Assembly: GCA_964030475.1 (NCBI GenBank)
Contig: CAXIPT010000002.1
Span: 20,700,022 to 20,764,021, forward strand
Length of the DNA: 64,000 nt
Direction of reading: 5' to 3'
Source: Tethya wilhelma
Taxonomy: Eukaryota; Porifera; Demospongiae; Tethyida; Tethyidae
Below, piece by piece: positions 57,701-64,000 of the stretch. Positions within the stretch are counted from its first letter, which is position 1, and each line of letters begins with the position of its first letter. The notes under the pieces were generated by a model. That model was not told where the DNA came from. It did not search any database and saw nothing but the letters and a program-made list of their open reading frames with translations. A program made the position numbers and the translations under genes.

Positions 57701-60126
57701 AATTGTCAAGAATCGTTTCCCAAATGTGTGCTCATAATTTGCACATTCTAAGCACCAACCAATATGATATTTGAAGCTCTTGTCGACTTTCCATAGTGGT
57801 TTGTCTGGCTTGGACGATTGTATCAGAGCAGGGAAGAAGAGGAGCTGGTCTCCCTCTTTACTATCACTATTTTCTCCATCCTCTTCCTGAACATTCTTCA
57901 GCACCTCTTGGTCATCCACGAGCTGACAGAAATCAAGTCGACAAAGCAACATCACTAACATGTTGGGGTCTAGGCTGGGAAAGTACTCTCTCAGTTGAGA
58001 TTTTCTCAGAACACCTTGCAACGTGGAAGAAAGCTTGTTCCTAAAGCTTTCAGGTGCAAACTTGCTACCACTGACATTCTGAAGCAGTGTATCGATATCA
58101 AGAACGATCCAGCTCTCCTCAATGTGGTGATGGTTGGGTAGAAAGAGCATCTTTGTGCGAGTGGTCATGGCTTCAGCTAGTTCACAGAGATGATCAGCTT
58201 GGATGGGCAGGGGATAATCTGAGTCCCTTGCTTTGGAGATGATGTCATTGATCTTGCAGCAGAGGACATCATAGAACTTGTCGACCAAGAAGACCTTCAG
58301 AACATGGCAGCACACATCAAGAGCTTCATCAGGGGTGCGCAGAAGTTGGCAGCTGGTCTTGAGACACTGACGCAGAGCTTCTTGTTTGAGTGGATAGCTG
58401 TTGTGGGAAGTTAGAAGGTACATAGTGATACTATCACTCAGTTAATTGTTGTATGCTCTACTTACCGGCAATCTACCGAGAAAAATCCCTTATAGGTCAA
58501 CTTTGCCACTTGTAGTTTCCTTCTGGCATGTTTCTCAAGAGACATGAGAGATTCTTTGGCATTAGCTAGTCTTGCTTGCAGCTCATCAACATGAGAAGCA
58601 ATGACAATGACATGAGGCAGACTTGTACCAGAGACTGGATTCCTCAAAATAAATGACACCCAGTAGTTGAGCTTACTGTAAATAAAGGTATGCACGATAA
58701 AATAACAATAATATAAAATCCGTTAATATTACTTTACAATACTCTTGGTTACATGCACGTACCTCTTGACTTCAAGTAATTCTTCATTTGCATCAACCAC
58801 CAGGAGGAATATTGGAGCAGTAGAAGTATTGGAGTATTCCAACAATGCTTCGTGGACAGAATGAAACTGATGCTGCCCTGCAAAATCAAACAGCAGTACT
58901 CTGCCAAACTCTGGGCTGTCATACTCAATGGGCACAATCCCAGCAGTACGCTCTTTAACCTCTGTCACTTTGCTGGAGTGAATTCCTGTGATCTCCAAGA
59001 ACCTTGCTTTGGTGTGGATGGGTATTTGGAGAGATTCAATGAGTGTTGTCTTGCCCGACAGCTCGTGACCAACTACATAGATGCACGCTAGAGATTTGAG
59101 AGGCTCCATGTCTCTGTAATGGAGCAGCTCACCGAGTGCCCTCCCCACGGGCTTTGCTCCACCCTTGATCAGCTCCATGATGGTTCTGTTGTGACGGGCA
59201 ATTTCAGTGGGAGCTTGATTGAGGGTAGTTGGGACATTTGGATCAACTTTCCCTGAGGCTAGGAGTACTCTGACGACTTCACTGCGACCACTTCGGCAGG
59301 CCAGATGGAGTGGGTTGGAGCCAGAGTTGTCAAATGGAGAAGTATCATCAGCTGTCAATGTCTCAAGAATACAATTCACAACATCAACACGGCCATTTCG
59401 ACAAGCATTGTGTAGAGGAGTTAGCCCACTTGAATCAAAGACCAACACTCTGCAGCCTAGCTTATGCACAAGGTACTCAACAATCGGAAGGTGTCCACTG
59501 GCAGCGGCAAGATGTAGGGGCGTTTCTTGTCTGTTGTTACGGCTCTCAGGGTCCAGGTTGAGCTGCTCAAAGAGGTACTGGGCTAGCTCTAGGTGACCAT
59601 TTAAACATGTTGCATGTCCAAGAGAATTGCCATCAGGGTCTTTCACTTTGGGATCGCAGTATAACTTTTCAATCAAAAATTTCACCACATTTAATTCTCC
59701 ATTATAACAAGCAGCATATAGTGGGGTCAGTTTGTAGTTGTGGCTGGGTATCATAGGGTCAAAATGGTGCTCCATAGCAAGATACTGGACCATCTCTGTG
59801 TGTCCCTTAGCACAAGCTGTGTACAACAGGTCTTGACCAGTTCTGTCATCTACATAGTTTAACTCACAATGGTACTTTTCAACTAGTTCCTTCAGCACTT
59901 CCAACAGACCATACCTTGCAGCCCAAAACGTGGGAGGCTTGAATCTTTTGTCCATATCTTCTCTTGGAAATGAAGGATCAAAATATTTTGTCAGAAGACG
60001 TTTTATGTCCTCAACATCTGAGAAATGGTTCTCAAAGGCAATGTGTAGCTGCCTACTCACATCTTCTGGTGAATCACCACCACCCTGTAAGGCTGCAGCA
60101 GTGGTTGGACTGGTGGCATGGGCCAT
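54703..60126 (-). CDS. Ankyrin-Roc-COR-ZU5-Death protein (ROCO family), 1486 aa, 13 exons
   Basis: Exons (- order): 60126-58763, 58675-58466, 58397-57301, 57248-57023, 56969-56925, 56857-56769, 56644-56564, 56513-56010, 55956-55850, 55773-55609, 55532-55307, 55237-55160 and 54971-54703; all phases agree (4461 nt). Ankyrin repeats run about 64-325 (TPLYAACYNG, TPLHLAAASG, TPLHNACRNG, NPLHLACRSG). A Roc GTPase follows: P-loop GHELSGKTT at about 353, DFAGQ at about 414-418, then a long COR-like region (525-890). After a helical, possibly death-like part (to about 1010) comes a ZU5 domain (1038-1205; EGEGISLTVPEGAVP), a UPA-like linker and a C-terminal Death domain (1398-1486; AWIHRSD...WRVLASALEEIG). 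The order recalls DAPK1 and UNC5/PIDD parts combined. Probably a cytosolic GTP-dependent death or immune signalling scaffold (inference). A Met 56 codons upstream in frame (60294) is possible but less likely. Confidence 0.88.
55014..55109. repeat. 96-bp near-perfect foldback in ROCO intron 12
   Basis: ACTAGCCTCGTAAACCAG...GGCCCTCCCC...CTATGCTTATC pairs with its reverse complement through to 55109 (GATAAGCATAG...GGTTTACGAGGCTAGT), loop about 12 nt. Few mismatches. It shares words with the partial foldback near 13600. Confidence 0.85.
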
Positions 60127-60327
60127 AACTGATGTCTGCACAGAGCTAGAGGTCTGCAGTTGCTGATAAGAATGGAAGATGTCTACTTCACCGTGATTTT
60201 TATTTACCCCAAACCAATAGTATAACACTGTCCTTATATAGACAATGGGAAAGTCCAGAAAATCCACAAATTTATAAATATCCCACACACACACAATGAA
60301 TGCACTATTGACACAAAGATATCAGAA

Positions 60328-60704
60328 TTACACTTGTTCAGTTTTCTCTTCATCTGTTTGCTTGTCTTCTTTTTGTTCAGTCTCTTCTTGAGCTTCTCCC
60401 TTCTGTTGTGGTGTCTCTCCCTCCTGGTTGTCCTCACCAGGCTCTGGGCTGGTCCCCTCCTCCTCACTGGAAGGGGAGGCTGAAGGGTAGAGGGTCTCAC
60501 TCACGCCACTGCTCACACTGCTAGTCACCGATCTCAGCTTGTTCCTGGATTCACGAATGGCTTCAATCTCTTTCTTCAGTCTCTCAACTTCCTGGCTGTT
60601 AGCAACATCAAACTCTTGCTGTTTCTCCTGGAGCTCTTTACGACACTCCTCCAGTTGTTGGTCCAACATATCCTGCTCAGACTGAGGGATGTGCTGAAAG
60701 AGAG

Positions 60705-60743
<39 letters not shown>

Positions 60744-60771
60744 CAGTGGAAGAGTAAAGTATGGTGTAGAT

Positions 60772-60818
<47 letters not shown>

Positions 60819-61452
60819 NGTGTGTGTGTGTGTGTGTGTGTGTGTCAATGGAAGAGTAAAGTATGGTGTAGATGACACACATTACTCACCAGCTCTGGTA
60901 ACTCTTTCTCCAAGATTTTGTTGCCAATGGAATTGATGGTCTCAGCTGTACGTATATGTACATAAAGATGGAGTCACATGACACACACATGATACACTAT
61001 GCAGTGCGTGATGCATACCTTTCTCTCTGATCACTCTAAACTGTGGGGAAGCCCCTGCAATCTCCTCCAAGAACACAGCATCCATTTCATTGGCCTTCCT
61101 CATGGCATCTTGCAGTGCTCTCAGGTCACTGTCCTCACGCTTGCTCTGTAGGGAGTGACCAATAGGATCTTTAACAGATTGGTCTCATCAGTGCTGGCAA
61201 CTAGATTCTTATTCACACTATTTGCAAGGCCATTTAATGACATCTTACCCACTGATCATGTGCAACTCACTTCAAACTCCCTGACAAAGTAATGGACTTC
61301 ATTCTGTACAACGGGTCTGTGGTTGAGGAGCCTCTTGCAGATGGCTCCAACATCTGTGAGACAAGAAAAGAAGTGACAAACAGTTCAACTAACCACTCCT
61401 ATATCGCCTTACCTGACACTATCCCTTCTTGAAGAGCTGTCGCAGAGGCCAT
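60328..61452 (-). CDS. BLOC1S5: BLOC-1 subunit 5 (Muted), 223 aa, 5 exons
   Basis: Exons (- order): 61452-61413, 61353-61271, 61145-61019, 60945-60890 and 60693-60328; phases agree (672 nt). BLOC-1 acts in biogenesis of lysosome-related organelles. The diagnostic N-terminal block DVGAICKRLLNHRPVVQNE then HYFVREFESKRE matches the conserved HRPV and FVxEFExKR of this subunit; the rest is coiled coil (QQLEECRKELQEKQQEF). A Ser then Glu/Gln-rich acidic tail of about 60 residues extends the protein beyond the usual ~185 aa. Intron 4 contains GT/CA tracts, a single N (60819) and a duplicated 40-bp segment. Its start codon is 100 bp from that of CHRAC1, divergent. Confidence 0.88.
60705..60890. repeat. 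Duplicated GT-unique-CA block joined at N 60819
   Basis: The same unique stretch (GGAAGAGTAAAGTATGGTGT then AGATGACACAC) occurs at about 60745-60775 and 60850-60880, each flanked by GT on the left and CA on the right, and the copies meet at the N. The leading bases differ (TATCAGT against TGTCAAT), which fits two alleles placed in tandem at a contig join. Confidence 0.85.
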
Positions 61453-61552
61453 TGATACGCCAAGGTCAAAGGTCAATTGATAAAAATTAACCCTTTTTAT
61501 TTCAAAAATTTTTAGGTGAATAAACAACAGCAGCACAGCAACAGGATCAAGG
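61453..61552. promoter_or_regulatory. 100-bp bidirectional promoter, BLOC1S5/CHRAC1
   Basis: Only 100 bp separate the two divergent start codons. I see no TATA box pointing to either gene; the interval is AT-rich on the BLOC1S5 side. Confidence 0.55.
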
Positions 61553-62918
61553 ATGTCCAACACATACTCAGTGAAGTCTAGTGGTGAGATGGGAATGTTG
61601 AAGCTGAAGCTAACCAGGGATCCCAGAGCATCAAGAGTGAAATCTCCTTTAAGACAAGCTTCACTTGTTGAGCCTTCTAATAAAGGTACTCCTGACAAGA
61701 CACACCCAGCCTCCACCTCACCCCCAGTCTCCAAGTCAACTGCTGCAGTCTCTAGCAACAGTGCAAAGACGAGTATGATAGATTCCTCCAAGTCAAGTCA
61801 GACACACATTTCACCTGGCTCGCACACTAAGGTTAAAAGCCCAAAACTTGTTGATAAAACTCTTCTTCAGTCAGTACTAAAACATGTTGCTGATCCAAAG
61901 AAAGCTGTGAAGAAGACACAGCCATCTGTGAAGACTGGCTCACAGTCCTCTGTCAAAGCTAGTTCTTCTACATCACATTCCAGTTCCAAAGTAGAGAATG
62001 CTCTCTTGCAGTCCATAACTCAAAACTATGCCACTCTGGAGAGCTTCTTGGCAAAATCTTCACTGCACAAGACCAAGCCAACGATTCCATCGTCCTCTCA
62101 CTCTGCCTCTAGGCCCCACACAGAACCCGTGAAGTCACAAATCATGATAGTTCCCCACTCAGCTCAAAGCTCTTCCAAACCTTTGAATCCTCTAGCAACT
62201 GTCATTCTCTCTAACCCTGTCAAATCAAGCTCCTTCAAACCAGCCATCACAGTGATGAACACTGCCCCTGTGAAGCCACACACTAATGCCACAAGCACTA
62301 AAATCACTCCTCCACAGTCTTCTAAGACAGTAGCCATGAAACCCTCTGTGCCATCTTCTCCTAATAGACACACCAAGCCAGCTGGTTCAGCCTCTGGCAA
62401 AGCCTCTTATGTGAAACGTAATGCTATTTCTCCAAGTTCTACTAGCCTACCAAAAGCCAAGAAGGCTAAGGTTCAAAGTACATCATTACCAGCTTCAAGA
62501 GTGCGAACCATAATGAAGACCAACGTCAAGTCGTCCCACAGCTCCCTCAACATCAGCCAGGAGTCGGTGCAGGTGGTCGGGAGGGCCACTGTGAGTTACT
62601 CACACACTGTTAGTCACCCCTTTGATGTAATGTGTTTCTCTGCAGGAGCTGTTCATAGCTGAGTTAGTGAAGTGTGCTCATAAGGCCACCTTGGAGAGTG
62701 CACAGAATGAAGTCACATACAATCATTTAGGTACGTCATTGCATGAGTTTGGCTCCAACATTATTGTGTTGATCTACACACACACACATACAGCTAGAGC
62801 GGTCCACAAGAGCCCTGATGAAATGAGGTTCCTCCATGACATACTTCCTGAGAAGGTCAAACTGAAGGACTACCTCACCTCCCTCAAGGCCTCTTCCCCA
62901 GCTGCCAGGGATGACTAA
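61553..62918 (+). CDS. CHRAC1: CHRAC1-like histone-fold protein with long Ser/Lys-rich N-terminus, 415 aa
   Basis: Exons: 61553-62590, 62646-62730 and 62794-62918; phases agree (1248 nt). The C-terminal ~100 residues form the CHRAC15-type histone fold: SLPASRVRTIMK, a first long helix after ISQESV, GRATELFIAELVKCAHKAT, the L2 segment EVTYNHLARAVH, and FLHDILPEKVKLKDYL. This subunit pairs with POLE3/CHRAC17 in nucleosome remodelling and Pol epsilon complexes. The first ~305 residues are low-complexity, rich in Ser, Lys, Thr and Pro, with no fold; human CHRAC1 has only about 130 residues. The frame through the extension is continuous with the histone fold in exon 1, so it is not a separate ORF. 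Probably nuclear. Confidence 0.85.
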
Positions 62919-62995
62919 TATACCATTACATTGTATAATTATTATATACTACACTTTCTTTTGTAAACTAACAATAAAACTTCATAACTATATTA

Positions 62996-63204
62996 AATGT
63001 TTAGTACATGTACAGTCTACACTCTCTACAGAAGACTCTCCCACAACAGACCAGCTGCTGAGGGTCCCTAGCAACACAGGTACAGATGAGACATACCAGC
63101 TCATCAGGAGGGGAGAGAACAAACTGATAGTCATAGCCACCAACATCACCACTGACAACATTGGAAGCCATATGAACAAGCAAAAGGGGTGGATCATGTA
63201 CCAC
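62996..63204 (-). pseudogene. Orphan TRAF RING half-domain
   Basis: A 67-codon minus-strand frame contains SPPDELVCLICTCVARDPQQ and LVCCGRVFCREC, the first half of a TRAF RING, then stops at YMY without the second Cys pair (no C-P-x-C) and without a convincing donor. It lies 3' of the TRAF MATH exon at 63386, so it cannot be that gene's own RING. Likely a truncated tandem duplicate, though it is cleaner in frame than the copy at 54.3 kb. Confidence 0.6.
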
Positions 63205-63385
63205 AGTTCATGAATATCATCATTTATTCATCATATCAGGATTGTGCATTAAATATTGTACAGTAATATATATTTCCTATGAACTGTTCAACATTACCAC
63301 ACACATGCTCTAATAATTATAAAAAATAAAATAGCTATACAAAATACAAAATGTATTCCTTCAAACTTAAAATTGATATCACAAA

Positions 63386-64000
63386 CTAAGAAAACAGCCA
63401 TTTACGCAATTGCTCGAGACTAGTCATCACCTTGAAATAAAGACAGTCATCTTTCAAATACTGACAGTTCTTGATAGGATTGTAGTTGAGATCAGTGTGG
63501 GCTAAAAATTCTTCATAACCCCATCCAGCTGCTCGTTCTTTGTCACCTACAACCCTTGTTAAACCATCTGTCCTCTCAAACTCAACTGGCTGTACACGGT
63601 GATTTCTATCTCCCAGTTGATTCAGTAGAGAAATGGTCACAGTTCCTGTGAAAGGCCATGAAAGATCGTCATCATTTTGACCTTTCATGAGATGAACATA
63701 AAATGATACATGTGCGTCTTTACCACTTCCCTTTCTATTAGCACACACCTGAATACACATCCTATACCCACCAGGATGTGTGTAGAATGGTTTGCTGTAA
63801 AATTCTGTGTATTTAGTTTTCTGTTCATTGAAATTGTTCATCTTAAAATAAAATGGACAAACTCTACTAATTTCTACCTCCTGTTTTAGTTCTCTAATTG
63901 TTTCCACGGCAATTGGAAAATGCTTCTGAAGATTATTCTCATGTGCTACCATGTCTTTACGAAAAAGACGTCTTTTGCATCCAATTTCAGCGTATTTGCA
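63386..64000 (-). CDS. TRAF protein, last zinc finger and MATH domain (continues past window end)
   Basis: The minus-strand frame is open from the window end (CKYAEIGCKRRLF, last TRAF zinc finger) to the stop at 63386. MATH (TRAF-C) features: hydrophobic heptads in the linker (IAVETIRELKQE), GYRMCIQVC, HVSFYVHLMKGQNDDDLSWPF, TVTISLLNQL, and the terminal YLKDDCLYFKV strand. TRAFs are cytosolic adaptors and E3 ligases downstream of receptors. Only the 3' part is visible; the RING and most fingers would lie beyond 64000. It is a close paralogue of the decayed gene at 53-54.4 kb, here without frameshifts. The stretch 63205-63385 holds nothing else. Confidence 0.85.
   Translation of the reverse strand, partial: CKYAEIGCKRRLFRKDMVAHENNLQKHFPIAVETIRELKQEVEISRVCPFYFKMNNFNEQKTKYTEFYSKPFYTHPGGYRMCIQVCANRKGSGKDAHVSFYVHLMKGQNDDDLSWPFTGTVTISLLNQLGDRNHRVQPVEFERTDGLTRVVGDKERAAGWGYEEFLAHTDLNYNPIKNCQYLKDDCLYFKVMTSLEQLRKWLFS

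Noticed and set aside
61399..61791. 130-codon minus frame extending BLOC1S5 exon 1 upstream
   Set aside because: It overlaps CHRAC1 antisense; BLOC1S5 starts cleanly at 61452.
1..64000. tRNA and rRNA genes
   Set aside because: No A/B-box pair with a cloverleaf or rRNA-like conserved block was recognised by eye; a tRNAscan/Infernal run would be decisive.

Overview
The window looks like nuclear DNA of an early-branching animal, most likely a demosponge. Genes are split by many short GT-AG introns, and two GC-AG introns are also visible. The recognisable genes are metazoan: SLCO/OATP, syntrophin, ABHD13, TMCC, lipin, BLOC1S5, CHRAC1, TRAF and an ankyrin-ROCO-ZU5-Death protein. Dinucleotide microsatellites are abundant and nine isolated N positions mark assembly joins. 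The sponge assignment is an inference from gene content and family expansions; no search was run.

Layout. 0.6-3.4 kb: a four-helix membrane protein with a phospho-site-rich tail, and a caspase-fold protein that has lost both catalytic residues. 4.4-8.5 kb: an intronless secreted/membrane protein made of a right-handed beta-helix ectodomain, a Cys-rich stalk and a polytopic membrane domain. 8.7-24 kb: conserved single-copy-type genes: SLCO (-), a small unrecognised gene (+), syntrophin (-), ABHD13 (+), an 8-TM protein (+) and TMCC (-). 24.2-32.3 kb: lipin (+), whose N-terminal, middle and extreme C-terminal exons are present but whose catalytic HAD exons are not; its introns are full of repeats and transposon-like elements. 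32.4-33.5 kb: a kelch-repeat protein.

33.7-51.1 kb: a cluster of further paralogues of the beta-helix/polytopic family (one 3-exon gene, one 20-exon gene of 1310 aa, and one gene split into a + strand N-terminal half and a - strand C-terminal half). The split gene is best explained by inversion of the block between the Ns at 46355 and 51142. This family, with four loci in the window, is the most novel-looking system here. It has a conserved architecture (signal peptide, Pmp-like beta-helix, LCGxC stalk, about 8-10 TM helices, aromatic/basic loop motif, Ser/acidic cytoplasmic tail) but no function I recognise.

51.2-64 kb: MITEs, an orphan set of exons, a decayed TRAF pseudogene, a complete 1486-aa ankyrin-Roc-COR-ZU5-Death gene, divergent BLOC1S5 and CHRAC1 genes 100 bp apart, an orphan TRAF RING fragment, and the MATH end of an intact TRAF gene that runs off the window.

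The caspase-like, kelch, ROCO/Death/ZU5 and TRAF genes, together with expanded beta-helix receptors, suggest an innate-immune or cell-recognition flavour, mixed with ordinary housekeeping genes. Exon phases were checked by hand for SLCO, ABHD13, TMCC, the 20-exon paralogue, ROCO, BLOC1S5 and CHRAC1 and are fully consistent. The frameshifts in the TRAF copy at 53-54 kb are therefore unlikely to be generic sequencing error.
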